DNA from: Onthophagus taurus
Lineage: Eukaryota > Arthropoda > Insecta > Coleoptera > Scarabaeidae
Assembly: GCF_036711975.1 (NCBI RefSeq)
Contig: NC_091972.1
Coordinates: forward strand, 38,817,001 to 38,881,000
Direction: 5' to 3'
DNA length: 64,000 bases
In this document: piece after piece, positions 22,941-34,610 of the stretch
Position numbering within the stretch: position 1 is the first letter of the stretch
Layout: each line of letters starts with the position of its first letter
Notes under the pieces: generated by a model
What the model was told of the DNA's origin: nothing
The model's input: only the letters and a program-made list of their open reading frames with translations
The model's database searches: none
Made by a program: the position numbers and the translations under genes

Positions 22941-24245
22941 ACAACGTGCCAGATCTGGTGGAGTATTGCTTATCGTCGACGTATTTCAGCTGGAAAGGAG
23001 AATGTTACGAGCAGTTCGAAGGGACAGCCATGGTATCTCCACTATCACCAGTTATAGCTAATTTCTACATGGAATTATTCGAAGAGGACGCTTTGAAGAA
23101 GAGCCAGTGGAAACCAAAACTATGGCTCCAATATGTGGATGACACGTTTGTGATATGGCAACATGGTCAAAAACGGCTCCAAGAGCTCTTGGATCACTTG
23201 AACTCTCAACACCCTATGATTAAGTTCACCATGGAAACAGAAACTGCCAAAAAATTACCTTTCCTAGATGTGTTGGTCACCAGGACGACAAATGGAGATA
23301 TAGAACTTGGTGTATACCGAAAGAAGACCCATACCAACAGGTATTTACAGGCATGTTCATATCATCATCCCCAACAGAAGAGGTCCGTGATCCGTACATT
23401 ATTTCAGCGAGCAGCGAGACTATGTGAAGGAGAGAACTTGAAGAAGGAGCAACGCTTTCTACGAGGCGTGCTGCAGAAGAATGGATACACTTCGAGGGAC
23501 ATCAACCAGGTCATCAAGCAGCGAAATCAGAAAGAGGACACGGTAAGTACAAAACTACTTGGATTTACCTGTCTTCCCTATGTTTCAGGTGTAACGGAAC
23601 GAATTGCTAGGCACCTCAAGAAGAACGACATCGTAGTGCGGTACGGCACGGTTAGCAAAATTCGGAACACACTCCCGATAGCCAAGGACAAACTAACTCC
23701 ATTAAAAGGAGCGGTGGTCTACCGACTATCGTGTAGTTGTGGGAAGGTTTATATTGGCCAAACTGGACGCAATGTCGAGTGCTGCATCAATGAGCATTAG
23801 AGGGATGTAAGGCTGAAGAAGATCCAGCAGTCGGCGGTTGCGGAACATTGCCATACAAAGGGACACCGAATAGACTTCGCACAAACAAAGGTGCTGGCTA
23901 GGGACAACAGATACTACCAAAGACTGACAAAAGAAGCCATGGAGATCCACCGACATAAAAATAACGTCAACAGAGAGGATGGCTGGGAGCTTAGCAGAAC
24001 ATGGAAGATTGTGGTGAACACGAAGACCTCTTCCCGCCTCACACCGGACGCAACGCAATTAGTTAATAATTAGCTTATAATTAGCGTTAACTGATTATTA
24101 ATTAGTTTTTCCGACTTATATATAGTTACCGATTTTTGATCACGTCACTTCGAACCAGTTTCTGAAGAAGGTTGCAACATGGCATCCGAAACGTCAAACC
24201 TTTTATTAAAAGACGCACGGCAAAACCCAAAAGTTTCTAGTGTTA
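22892..24245 (+). mobile_element. 5'-truncated Penelope-like element (RT plus GIY-YIG)
   Basis: One plus-strand frame from about 22940 to 24073 is interrupted only by a TAG at 23798. It starts mid-RT with VEYCLSSTYFSWKGECYEQ and EGTAMVSPLSPVIANFYMELF, followed by WLQYVDDTFVIW (catalytic YVDD) and KLPFLDVLVTRT. At about 23710-24060 it has the GIY-YIG endonuclease: VVYRLSCSCGKVYIGQTGR, then AEHCHTKGHRIDF and EAMEIHRH. The usual GTAMGSPLSP has G replaced by V. The RT N-terminus is missing. A 3' region (24075-24230) precedes a hexamer tract. Confidence 0.9.
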
Positions 24246-24265
24246 GTTCTAATTTTAGTTTAAGC
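24228..24265 (+). repeat. NNTAGT hexamer tract at the 3' end of the Penelope-like element
   Basis: tctagtgttagttctaat and tttagt variants directly follow the element. The same type of tract borders the 5' side of the second Penelope-like copy near 46455. Confidence 0.5.
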
Positions 24266-26230
24266 TAGGATAGTATTGATGAGTATTAAGGATTATGTTA
24301 AGAGATCTTAGGAATAACGCATACTGATACCGTATTGATGTTGAGTAAAACTTGCTATGATGTAGGAGGATACCAAAAACGATATGGTGATATAGATGAT
24401 AAGGAAGATCTTAAGGTAGGTACAGTGTTGACAAGTGTCACGGATTATGATAATCGTTATCAAGGATAATGCGGAAGAATGTGATACAGACGCCGAGAAA
24501 AATGTTTAAAACAATGTTAAAAGATGTAGAAGGATGTTGAGAAAATCTAACGATAATACAGAAAGATATCAAAAACGATGCTTAAAGTTTAGCGATATCG
24601 AGGACTATGAGGAATGTCTTAATTAAGAGAGAACAGTGTTAAGAGATGCAGAGGACGATATTGAGAAGTATAGGTGATGTTGAGGAAGGATTAAACTACA
24701 TTGGACGAAATTGTTGAAAGTTATCAAGGGTAATATTAATAGATGATGAATGACGCCGGAATAATATTGTAAAGGGATGACGTAGACCATGTTAAAAAAC
24801 CGGTAATGGAGGAAGATATCAAGAACGGTGCTAGGACGTTTCAGTAATAATGTTGAAAGATGCCAGGGACAAAGTTAAGACATATAACGGATGTTGTCAA
24901 CATCAAAGTCGATGTTTAGCTATATCGAAGACGATGTTGATAGATGCAAAGGAAAATCTTAAGGGAGACCGTAAGGAAACCCAAGGACAATGTTAAGAGG
25001 TGTCGTCAGTGCCGTTGAGGAAGGCTAAAGTCGACATTAAAGGATATTAGGGATGACGTTCAAACATATTGGTAATATTAGTAGATGATGGGGAAGATGT
25101 TTCAATGTTGATAAATGTCAGGGATGATGTTATGAGATGCCAGGAAAAAATGGAATGAAGTAGGTAAGAGAATATCAACGACGATGCTGAAGAATCTCAG
25201 TATTGATATTGAGATATCTCAAGAATGATATTAAGAAATGTTAAAGATGATGTTTTATGATATCAAAAACGATATTGATAAATATTTAAGAAGATATTAT
25301 TTGAAGCTAGTGTTGATATATTTCAGGATCGGTATTAACAAATTCCTCAGATAATGCTAAGAAAGAATTTGAGGATTTGAGTTACAATATTAATAGATGT
25401 CAGTGATTATGTTGAGAGATGTTAGGCAAAAAAATGAAAAGGAGGCCCTAAACGATATTAAGGAAGACTAGTAATGATGTAAAAGAATTACGTACCACAT
25501 TAAGGGATGGTAGAGGATATCAAGGACCATGCTTGCAGAAATGAGGGTTAATATGAGAGATATAGATCTTGCCATAATAACGCTGATGAAGACCTATGAT
25601 GAGAGATGAAGGGATGTCAGGGATAATGCTTAGAGATACCGTAGTGATGTTATGCAATATCTGCTATGAAGTGGGAGGATACCAAGGACGATGCGTGCTA
25701 ATATGAGAGATGATATATACCATAAATGATTTTTAGGATTATCGAAGACTATGATGATAAATGATAAGGCAGATGTTGAGTGGGACAGAATAGTTTTGTG
25801 AGATACCTAGGACGACATTGAGAGAAGTCGCAGACACCATCGAAGGAGATAAGGGAAGATATTGATGAAAATTAGGGTAGATGTTGAATGATATCAGGGG
25901 TAATGTTTATAAATCAAGGAAAAGATATTGCTGGAAGTTAGAACAATCGTGAGAGATTTGTGATACTATTAATTGATGTAATAATGTAGAAGAATAATAG
26001 GAATATCTGAGATGATGATACAAAGGCGATGTTGATATATGGATGGGAAGATCAAAGAGAAATTTGATAAAAGAAGAGTGTAGAAGAAGGCTAAGGTGAG
26101 ATAGCCTGGCGTGGTATGTTCGAAAGAATTGGATTAAGAAAGAAGCAATAAAGGGCGACAAGACAGATTACGATGTATAGAGACTGTTGAACTAGTCTTA
26201 CAAAACGATTAGTTAAAAGTTGAAAATAAT
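24250..26230. repeat. Degenerate GATGTT-rich repeat field
   Basis: Almost 2 kb consists of variations on gatgttgag, gagatgtcaggga, atatcaaggacgatg and aatgttaagaga, on the plus strand throughout. No clean period can be read by eye. It looks like an old minisatellite that has lost register. No gene was seen. Confidence 0.55.
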
Positions 26231-27264
26231 GTTAAGGATCCTTTTATTTCATATGATATTTATTATTTATTGCCAACGATGAGGTTGAAGTTATATGAAA
26301 AGCAGTTTGCTGATGAAAAGCAATGTTTGATCCACACTAGCGGAACATAGTACGGAGTTGAGAATAGGAATAGGATCGAAGGAGATTATTGTTGCTTAGA
26401 GACGTAATAATACAAAATAATAAATATACACGATCACAAAGAAAGCCGAAGAGGAAGCCAATTCAAGTAACGGAAGATAACAGAGTCACTTATACCTTAT
26501 TGATAAAATATGTTTATGCAGTTATAGATGGTAAAATGATTTTCATGGGATACTTGTTAGGAACAAGTTAAGTAAGGTGGGAAGTAAACTTTGAATAGTG
26601 TTGCGAAGCGTGTGATTAATGTGGAAGGATAATATGTTTTGCTTTAATACTGGATTGTAGAGTAGAAAATGAAAAATGTCTCATAAATGCTTCTCAGCGA
26701 CAAAGATGCCTATATTTGTAAATTATTATTTGAGACTTGTATATCTTTCCTTTTCGACTTGGGTAGGAATGATTTCGCATTCAAATGGCTGGGGATGGTA
26801 GCTCCAAGGCGGGATGGATTCTCTTTGATGGAGAACAAATGGGTCTAAGAAACCTGCACGCATAAACGGATACGAACTAATCCCAGTACACGCTTAAAAC
26901 TAGTATAAATGTATGTGTGTGTAGACACATAGTAAGAAGTGGTGTCAAAAAAGTAACAAGAGAAATCGATGAAGGAAACTACTGTACACGACTGTATTTG
27001 AACAGCAACTTTAGTAAACATAGGAAAATAAAATTAAAGTATTCTCATTATACAAATATATTTATTTATTTTTAATTTGTTCTTACTTTTAATTTAAGTA
27101 TTACAACATATTTTAACACCAACATTCATTCCAATAACATAATTAAGTAAAATTTACTTTGTTAAAGTATTTAAAACTTGTTGGATTATAAACTTTGTAT
27201 AAGCAGAAACTTTAGAAATTCTTCATATTGTTGGGTTGCGAAAATCTTAACATATATTGGATTT

Positions 27265-27549
27265 TCACTCACTTTTAGGGCAAGTGCAGGCACAAACGCA
27301 TGGTGCAGGTACAGGACAGGGTGTTGACAGAGGACACGGTGTAGGTTGTGGACACGGTATAGGTACAGGTACCTCGACACGAATAGGCTGTGGCTCAAAA
27401 ATAGGACATCGTGGACGTATAGAATATGGTACAGGGATATTTTCAGTTTTATCCTCGTCGGGTTTAGTCGGAAACACAGTTGTACTATTTATTCCAATTA
27501 TATTGTATATAATTATGAAAACAAATAAAAATATAATTGAATATTTCAT
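27265..27549 (-). CDS. Gene E: small secreted Pro/Cys protein
   Basis: This frame of 94 residues starts at 27549, where a splice acceptor (TTATCCAG) abuts ATG as in its relatives. Residues 1-20 form a signal peptide (KYSIIFLFVFIIIYNIIGI). The rest is PTKPDEDKTE and then Pro-rich sequence with regular Cys: VPVPIPCPQPTPCPL, TPCPVPAPCVCACTC. It lacks the long Cys block and the Asn motif of A and B but shares their Val-Pro style and gene A's promoter. The end is uncertain. The frame stops soon after CPK, but AAAA|GTGAGT at 27273 is a good phase-1 donor, so one more exon may exist. Confidence 0.7.
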   Translation of the reverse strand: MKYSIIFLFVFIIIYNIIGINSTTVFPTKPDEDKTENIPVPYSIRPRCPIFEPQPIRVEVPVPIPCPQPTPCPLSTPCPVPAPCVCACTCPKSE

Positions 27550-27611
27550 CTGGATAAAAAAAAAACGTTTTATTAACTTAAAATCAAAATCCCATTTATT
27601 GAAAATCCTAC
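27550..27611 (-). other. 5' UTR intron of gene E (62 bp)
   Basis: Minus-strand donor AAAAAG|GTAGGA and acceptor TTTTTATCCAG directly before the start codon. A longer in-frame reading upstream of this ATG would run through intron and promoter and is not believed. Confidence 0.7.
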
Positions 27612-27634
27612 CTTTTTGGAATATTAACAACCAC

Positions 27635-27775
27635 AACGCAATTTCGTATAGTCTAAGATCAGTGACGTTCTGATCATCCTTTTTAAAACATTCAACACCC
27701 ACGCTTTTCCCCACATTGTACACAAAATAAATATAATTTTCTTATTGATGCCAAATACCTCCGATATTTATACTT
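27635..27775 (-). promoter_or_regulatory. Gene E upstream block shared with gene A
   Basis: On the minus strand the order is TATAAATATC (27772-27763), GGAGGTATTTGGC, AATGTGGGGAAAAGC, TTTTAAAAAGGATGATCAG and ACTGATCTTAGAC. It corresponds closely to the gene A block at 22245-22410. Confidence 0.65.
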
Positions 27776-27830
27776 TATTCAAATGTAAATATATATTTGA
27801 AACACCATTAATGTATATATTAGTATAATG

Positions 27831-28440
27831 TTTACAATGAAAGTAGTTCGATTAAGAACCGCTGGACGATGTTGCTGTGAAGACAGAAGACCTGGCATAG
27901 AATTCAGTAGCATCTATGTGTTAAAATTAAATTATCAAAATTCGAAGGTAATGATGTGTGCTGAAAATTTCCATAGAATGGGAGAAAATGTGACGTTGTA
28001 AGAACGTTATAAAAAACTATATAAAATTATATGAGAATGATTGAAAGGCTAAGCCACACTTTGATTAAGATTTCTATATTAGTTGCAGATAAATTTGTTG
28101 ATGAGTGATTTGTAGGTTGTGCATAGAAGGAAAGGGAAAACAATGATATAACCAGGATAACTGTAGAAGTAGATCTGTACATGGAATAATGCAAAGGTTT
28201 ATGATGATATTGCGAGAGGGTTAAGATGATCTAATTAACACCACATTCATACAATATTGTGCAGCTTATATTGAAGCGATTCAGCTGCAAGCAATCTTGG
28301 CTTAACTTGCAGCCGATATATTATGACTCCATCTAATCAAGTCGATGTCTGGATCTGAGCTTATTTGACTCCATCTAATCCAACCATCGGTCGTCAATTG
28401 GGGTCGACTCTTTACTATTTCTTACTTCTTCTTCATATTG
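27831..28440. other. Intergenic
   Basis: No gene was recognised. A phrase near 28262-28300 (gcttatattgaagcg) recurs near 29389, suggesting related decayed repeats on both sides of the LINE relic. Confidence 0.35.
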
Positions 28441-28449
28441 GCTCGTCTT

Positions 28450-29235
28450 ATAACAAAATTTGACGATCCAATTACTCCAGACCAATCCTTACAAATCTTT
28501 TTCCTGCTGTTTTACCTTCTGTAATCAATCTAAGGAGGTGTTATATTCTTGTGTTGTAACACACGTAGTTCAGCTAACTTTCTTTGACTGTATTCAAAAG
28601 CTCCATATTTTTACACTGCACTTCCACGTAGGTTATACTCTGTCCATGAAATTTTTGAAATTTGGTGATGAAGGAACATTTTGAGTGTCCAGCTTTCTGA
28701 CCAATATGCGAACACCGGATAGTTTAAATATTTACAAGTAAAGACTTTTTTGCATTTCTTGCATGTTCTATTCTAGTTGCTACTTCGTTTTTGGGATCGC
28801 AATTAATTTATCACCCAGATATTTATATGAGGGTACTTGATCTATAGGGATGTCATTTATAAGGAGAGGCGTTTCTGAGAAGATCATTAGCATTGTCTTC
28901 GAGGTGCTTATTGATGTCTTACAGTTGGCTCCGTATCTGCGAGTCGGTCATACTCTTGGCAAAAACTATCGTGTTGTCTGCGTAACGGAGATTTTTCACG
29001 TTGACGCCGTTCTTCAAAATCTTCAAGATCGCTATCTATTCCGATGTGTCACCATCCACTCAAATGTTCGTGGTTTGACTCCAATACACATAGTCAAATC
29101 GCGTCAACTCCCACATATCGAAGGATCTCTGCACGGTTTGATGTTGTATTTTGCAGGTCTTCAATCTCCTCACAGCGTTCTTGTAGCCATCTATAATAGC
29201 TTTGTATTTATTATGATCTTTATTTTTCTGTAATC
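28450..29235 (-). mobile_element. LINE reverse transcriptase relic (YADN)
   Basis: On the minus strand near 29010-28960, LRYADNTIVFAKSMTDSQ is the RT catalytic motif with the second Asp changed to Asn. Upstream frames give YKAIIDGYKNAVRRLKTCK-like text, and downstream frames give fragments of the thumb. Stops are frequent, so it is a dead copy. Confidence 0.65.
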
Positions 29236-29449
29236 TTCATTGGTCCATAACTTGTAGAATTTCACATCCAAGTAATATGAGCAGTTTATGTTAGAATACC
29301 ATCTAATCAAGCTGAGGTTGCTTGCGACCGAGGTTGAATAGCGTGGTGAATTGATATCACATCCATGCTGTGTTGAGTAGCTTATATTGAAGCGCCTCAG
29401 GTGCAGCGAATTTAATAATAATAGACTTTATCAGAATTTTCACAAAATA

Positions 29450-31620
29450 ACAATATAAATTTAACTGGTTGGGAAGGGCGAAGTTAAGACAATCGTCTTC
29501 TCTTCCACTCAACCCTGCCATAAAAATAAACTAAAATATAACAAAAAACAAAAGAAAATGAATAAATACAAAACAAAACTAAACGAGATACAAATAAAAC
29601 TAATAATACTAGTGCACCAATGAAAAATAAAACGAAAAAAAAGATTTTTAAAGATTGTAATACAATTGCATAAAAAGCAAAACCAAATCATCGCATTCCA
29701 CGTGTCCCACCTGTATCTGATCACATTGTTCTCCATATAAAAATTTTTTGATCTTTGTTTGAAGCGACGGCAAGCTCAACATTTTCAATGATTGGGGTAA
29801 GCTATTATAAAATTTAGGTAAGTTGTAAGAGAATAATCTCTCAAATAATGTAGTAACATGTAGCGGTGGTGTGACAATACCCTTGCTTCCAACCTTTAAG
29901 CTATATCAGTGCGGAATGTAATCTTATCATACAAATAAGATAGACATTTAAGCAACAGTAACTTATGATAAAGTGAAACCATATGGTATATGTGACGGTT
30001 AAACATATTCAGCCACTCAAGAGCGATCAACCTGTGTGAGACGTGGCATTCTCGTCGAAGCCCGAAAATCATTCGGAGACATAAATTCCTTATTGATGTT
30101 TTTGAGTTCAGACAACTATGATATACTGTATCACAAAAGCTAAAATGACTCAGCACTAAGGAATCGCAAACCATAACCTTTGTGCTGCGATTTAAAATAT
30201 TCCTCATGCTATATATGAGCTTCAAAGCAGCAAATGAAGTTTTTGTTTTGTCCAGGATGTGCTTTTCGAACCTAAGATTCGAGTCGAGCTGTAATCCTAA
30301 ATTTCTAGCACACTCCCTAACACCAATAAATTTACCACCAATATTGATTTTAAAATTTTCTGCAAGAGAGTCTCGTGCACCCCGCCTTCCAAAGAGCATA
30401 ACCACTGTTTCATTTGAATTTACCCGTAACGAGTGTTTAGTGGATACATCTATCAGATTATTTATGTCCTCACTCAATTTAACTTGAGCAGTGGCCATGT
30501 CCATAGGCCAGAACGATACATAGATTTGGGAATCGTCCGCATAAAAATGTGACTGAATATTTCAAAACTGTCGAAACATTAGAAGTGTAGATACAAAACA
30601 GTAGAGGCCCCAAGATAGAACCCTGTAGCACTCCTGACTTCAAGCCTCGCAGTTCAGATCTCCGATCACCCAATTTAACCGCTTGTTGTCTGTCTGACAC
30701 ATAACTATCAATCATGCTCATAGAAGAATCATTGAACCCAATGAAGGATAAGATAGCTGATAACATCCTATGATTGACAGTATCAAAGGCCCTACTGTAG
30801 TGTAGCATAACTAATCAGTAAGCCTATTTTGATCCGTCGCAAACAATTTTGTCATCAACTATATGCGTTAATGCTGTATCGCAACTGTAATTAGCACGAA
30901 ATCCAGACTGTATTCTAGGCAGAATATTAAGTTTATCGAGAAATGCCTGAATTTGATTATTTATAATTTTTTCTAATTCTTTAGACAAAACAGGGAAAAT
31001 ACTATTGGTCGCAGGTCCGAAAATGTCATAGGATTTTTAATCTTTGGCAAAGGTGTTACTAAAGATTTCTTCCAACACTTTGGAAAGATTGACCTCGATA
31101 AGCATATATTAATAATATGTGTGACGTAAGGAATGATGAAAGGACAGCAGTAATGTACCATCCCAACCGAGAGTTCATCATATCCCACACTGCCAGACTT
31201 GATATTTAACAAATAGCTCGCTACAATATGCTCCGAGACAAGCACAAAAGCAAACAATTCATTAAAGGTAGACTTTTTCGTGGTGTATAGGCCTGAATTA
31301 AGTCTGGATCAGTGATCATTGGGTTTTCCGCAGCTTGTAAAAAATTGTCATTAATATCTTCAAAGTCATTCAAATGTTGTGAAAGTACCTGCTCTTTTGA
31401 TTTGGTAACATTCAGATGCCGTAGTGATTTCCAGAGAACCCTGGAACTTTATTTTTAAAAGATGATTTATATTCATTAAGTGCTAGTTCGGTTTTAGACT
31501 TTTTATATTTGCTGTAAAGACCATCTCTAAGCCTAATCATGTCTCTAAGCAGGTCTCTAATCAGCCATTTGAATTCGAGGTCGTTTGCGGCAGAAAGTGG
31601 TTACAGGTGGTTCCTACGTG
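29450..31620 (-). mobile_element. Non-LTR retrotransposon relic, nearly whole RT
   Basis: Read from right to left on the minus strand: SGSVGYDELS, then FPKCWKKSLVTPLPKIKNP and FSDLRPI (31257-30973). Next is YSRAFDTVNHRMLSAIL with GVLQGSILGPLLFCIYTSN (30808-30610). Last come the C-terminal frames with LGLQLDSNLRFEKHI and VMVCDSLVLSHFSFCDTVY (30504-29896). The order matches a jockey/CR1-type ORF2. The YADD region is lost in a frameshift near 30540. No RNase H domain was seen. Confidence 0.8.
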
Positions 31621-31654
31621 GTAAAGGCGATGAAGATATTATTGATAAATATCA

Positions 31655-32570
31655 CACTGGCGGAAATCAGTACGAAGTTGTTTGAATTAAATGCAGTTTT
31701 TTGAAATGATTCAAAACCGATGACTCGATAATACCCTTTGCTTAGAGTGGTGTGATTGTTAAGGGGAGTAGCAAAACGGGGGTTGTGTAATGGAAAACAG
31801 ATTACTTATGGACTATCGCGAAAGCCTAAGAGGAAGTCAATTCTTGGGATGAGAGAAAGCAGAGTCCCATATAGCTTATTGATGAAGTGGGTACTTGGAT
31901 CTAGCTGAAGACGACAAAATCATTTTTATGGGATATTTGGAATATATAGGGAACAAGATAAGTTATGATGGGAAGTAAACTTTGAATAGTAGTACAAAGT
32001 GAGAGTGGGCAAAGCGCTTTACACTCTAAACGGTTAGAAATTCTTACTGTATAGTTTGAGGTGGAACAATAACTTAGGTAAAAATAAGGAAATTAAAACA
32101 TTCTCATTTTACAAATATATTTATTTCTTTTTAATTTGTTCTTACTTTCAATTTCCATTTTTAGTATTACAACATATTAACACAACAATTCATTCCAATA
32201 AAATAATAAATAATTTTAGCAACTAAAATGGTATGGACATCTACGCTGAATGAATAAAGAGAGAATCGGAGGTGGTGGGTCTTTAATATGACAGAGTATA
32301 TGTACAGGAACCGGTACATAAACATTTTTAACCTCGTCGGGTTTAGTTGGAAACACTTGTACTATTAATTCCAATCATGTTGTATATAATTATGAAAACG
32401 AATAAAAATATAATTGAATATTTCATCATTTCCCCCACATTATACGCAAAATAAAAATAATTTCCTTATTGTTGCCAAATATCTTCGATATTTACAAAGA
32501 TTTTATTCAAATTTAAATTTACATATTATATTTAAAAAATTTTATTTTCTACAAAAGAACGGTTTAGAAC
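31655..32570. repeat. Segmental duplication, copy 2 (contains pseudogene E')
   Basis: This is a direct, shortened copy of 26325-27830. It holds a dead copy of gene E and a foreign insert of about 42 bp at 32227-32268 that matches the LINE fragment at 34079-34120. Confidence 0.7.
32270..32426 (-). pseudogene. Pseudogene E', decayed copy of gene E
   Basis: The minus strand from 32426 begins with the same signal peptide as gene E (MKYSIIFLFVFIIIYN) and INST. A small deletion then shifts the frame, giving a stop where gene E reads TVFPTKPDE. The Pro/Cys tail is replaced by unrelated sequence. The 5' UTR exon end and intron are also missing: the promoter-like TGTGGGG block joins almost directly to ATG. 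Sequence resembling the gene E TATA region remains near 32488-32500. Confidence 0.75.
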
Positions 32571-32755
32571 ATCCACACACTACAATATTTGCGGATATTA
32601 TTTAGGTTAGCTTCAGTTCAACGTTCCAAATTGCTTATCTTCCTTACATCTCGTACATACATATTGACTCAAGTATTATTTAGAGTTGAACATTAGGTAC
32701 ACAGCAATTCTAAAAAGCGAATTTCTTGCATGTTTCGTAATGGGAAGGTAAATAT
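32571..32755. other. Short gap before gene C
   Basis: Nothing is recognised here. It is the 3' flank of gene C, whose poly(A) signal overlaps the stop codon. Confidence 0.35.
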
Positions 32756-32760
32756 TTTAT

Positions 32761-33478
32761 TTAACACTTTAACAAACCCCCTTCACACGCTAAAAAGAAA
32801 GACAGTTCTAAATAATCTTATAAATTTTTTATAAATAATTACTTACGTGATTGAATTCGAGGTTTTTGTGGGTTTTGTTGGATATTTGTTGGATGTGTTA
32901 AATGATATCGCTGAGGTGGTATGTAATAATAATAATTGAAAGGAATTTGATTATTTCGATAATATAAGTTTGGATTTTCAAATTTTGGAGTTAAATTAGT
33001 TTTTGTTTGATTTTTGGTTTCGTTTTTATTAAAATTTTCAGTTTTAGGTTGAAGAATTTTTTCGTTTATTGTTATATCATCATTGATTTCAGCACTTGCA
33101 ATAATTTTAATATTATTTATACTTGTACTAAAAATCCTAACGGGATTTTCAATTTTTTGTGCATTCCTCAAGGTATTATTTATCTTAATAGAGACGTCAA
33201 CATTTCCTTCAAACGATTGTGTTAAATTTCCTTTATATGGATACGATATGTTTTCTTTTTTGCATTCTTGTACCCAACACTTCTCTTGGCATTCTTTCGT
33301 TAAACATTTTATTTTGCACATTCTCAAACAGTCATCATCTTGTCCAACACACCAATTTATTATAATAGAAAAACACCACAATTTTATTATTCTTAAAAAA
33401 ATTATCTGTATGAAATTAATACAAAGAAGTAATTTATTAATTAAAAAAATTGAATATTGATTCATTTTTTACCTTCAT
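32761..33478 (-). CDS. Gene C: secreted Cys/Asn-rich protein
   Basis: Proposed exons on the minus strand are 33478-33473, 33405-32847 and 32789-32761, giving 197 residues. The tiny first exon codes only Met-Lys. After the first splice (ATGAAG|GTAAAA, acceptor CATACAG) the protein continues IIFLRIIKLWCFSIIINWC, a clear signal peptide, which is why this start is preferred to the unspliced ATG at 33465. Residues 28-50 have six Cys (CLRMCKIKC, CQEKCWVQEC). Residues 77-102 have INNT, NPVRIF and SINNIKI, the cluster's Asn/Ile motif. The tail is Tyr/Pro/Gln-rich. The final phase-1 exon adds PCEGGLLKC. The poly(A) signal AATAAA overlaps the stop codon region (32756-32761), so the 3' UTR would be very short. 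Confidence 0.75.
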
Positions 33479-33479
33479 C

Positions 33480-33880
33480 TCGAAGAAATCTCGAACGAAT
33501 CTGAACGAAACTGATCGTTACTAATTTCAAATAATTTCGTTTTAAAACTTGGGTTATACAAAATGTATACAAATGTGCGCGTTGTATATTTAAAGTGAGA
33601 ATGTAGTTTATATTTCCAAAAAATCAGGGTTACTATTATACAGAATGTTAAAGAAACTATTTTTAGAGGAAAATTAATAATTTTTAAGGTTTTTCGTCGA
33701 AATTAGAAATCGAAAATAGTTTCATTTTAATGGTAAGATTTATTACAAATTAAATCCATACTCATAAGATAGCAACGAATGTGTCTGGGATTAATGTATA
33801 AAATGATTAAACGGATTAATGTAAGGAAATAAAATGTTATATAGATGCAAAGTACCTTAGCTTCGAAGTTTCTTAGTTTC
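33480..33880. other. Gene C promoter region and flank
   Basis: On the minus strand a TTTTAAAA element lies about 30 bp upstream of a TCAGTTTCG initiator-like site, about 40 bp before the gene C start. Beyond that the sequence is AT-rich with no gene. Confidence 0.4.
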
Positions 33881-34265
33881 GAAGATGAATAAAAATTTCC
33901 TTGTCCAGACCATGCAAAATTCCATTTCTATTAAAGATTTGGAGATGCTAGCAGCAGAGATGATGTTTTGGAGAAGATACCGCGGCATAGCCACGCTGGA
34001 CCGAGTTGAAAATGAGGAAATAAGAGGAAGAATGACGGCACAAAGCTCAATAGTAGACACTATAAATGAAAAGCTACTAAAATGGTATGGACATCTACAC
34101 CGAATGAGTAAAGAGAGAATCCTACTTAAGGTTTGGAACTGGGTGCCAGGAAAATGTATCCAGGATATCAATGTGGAGATGAAGAGGAGAGAACTGGGTG
34201 ATTATGATTAGAATGATAACGACCGCTGGCGAATGGGATGCAAGAAATGGCAATAAAAAAAAGCT
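33881..34265 (+). mobile_element. LINE C-terminal fragment
   Basis: The plus-strand frame at 33885-34211 reads MLAAEMMFWRRYRGIATLDRVENEEIR, then INEKLLKWYGHLHRMSKERI. This is the common C-terminal region of endonuclease/RT retrotransposons (the WxGHxxRM pattern). A short copy of the GHLHRMSKER stretch is also found at 32227-32268 inside the pseudogene block. Confidence 0.75.
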
Positions 34266-34610
34266 GGAAACACTCGTCAAATAGACTAGAACTTGGAGAT
34301 GTGTTTAAAAAAACTCCGAAGATTTCGACCCCTTACATAAACAGTTTCAATCTATAACATGATTCTGTTGTGGACAAGAAACTTCGAAAAAGATATCTAT
34401 TGTCAATAAAGGATATAGCACAACAAAAAACTATCAGAAAGAGTGGGACTGTCGAGAGATAAATCTCTTTGAATATCTCGCGTTTGGACAACTGGTACAA
34501 TGCAGGCGATGTCTCTCTCCGATTAGTATTCTTTTCAAGCTATAATCAGCTGTGGTTATGCAATATCATAGCATGGCATATCAATAGTATAGAAACGTGG
34601 GTTTTCGACA

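Larger units (their letters stand above)
26325..27830. repeat. Segmental duplication, copy 1 (contains gene E)
   Basis: This block matches 31655-32570 in the same orientation. Shared landmarks are a stretch near 26560-26600 (gggaagtaaactttgaatagt), the AT-rich block near 27040-27100, and gene E with its promoter. Copy 2 is shorter, with internal losses. Confidence 0.7.

Noticed and set aside
27547-27723. Longer gene E start at 27723
   Set aside because: It runs through the 5' UTR, a clear intron and part of the promoter block; the splice acceptor and signal peptide support 27549.
29509-29736. Phe-rich minus-strand frame
   Set aside because: Comes from A/T-rich sequence at the 3' end of a LINE relic; no protein support.
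33406-33472. Unspliced start of gene C at 33465
   Set aside because: The frame uses intron sequence between a good donor and acceptor. The spliced Met-Lys start gives a proper signal peptide.
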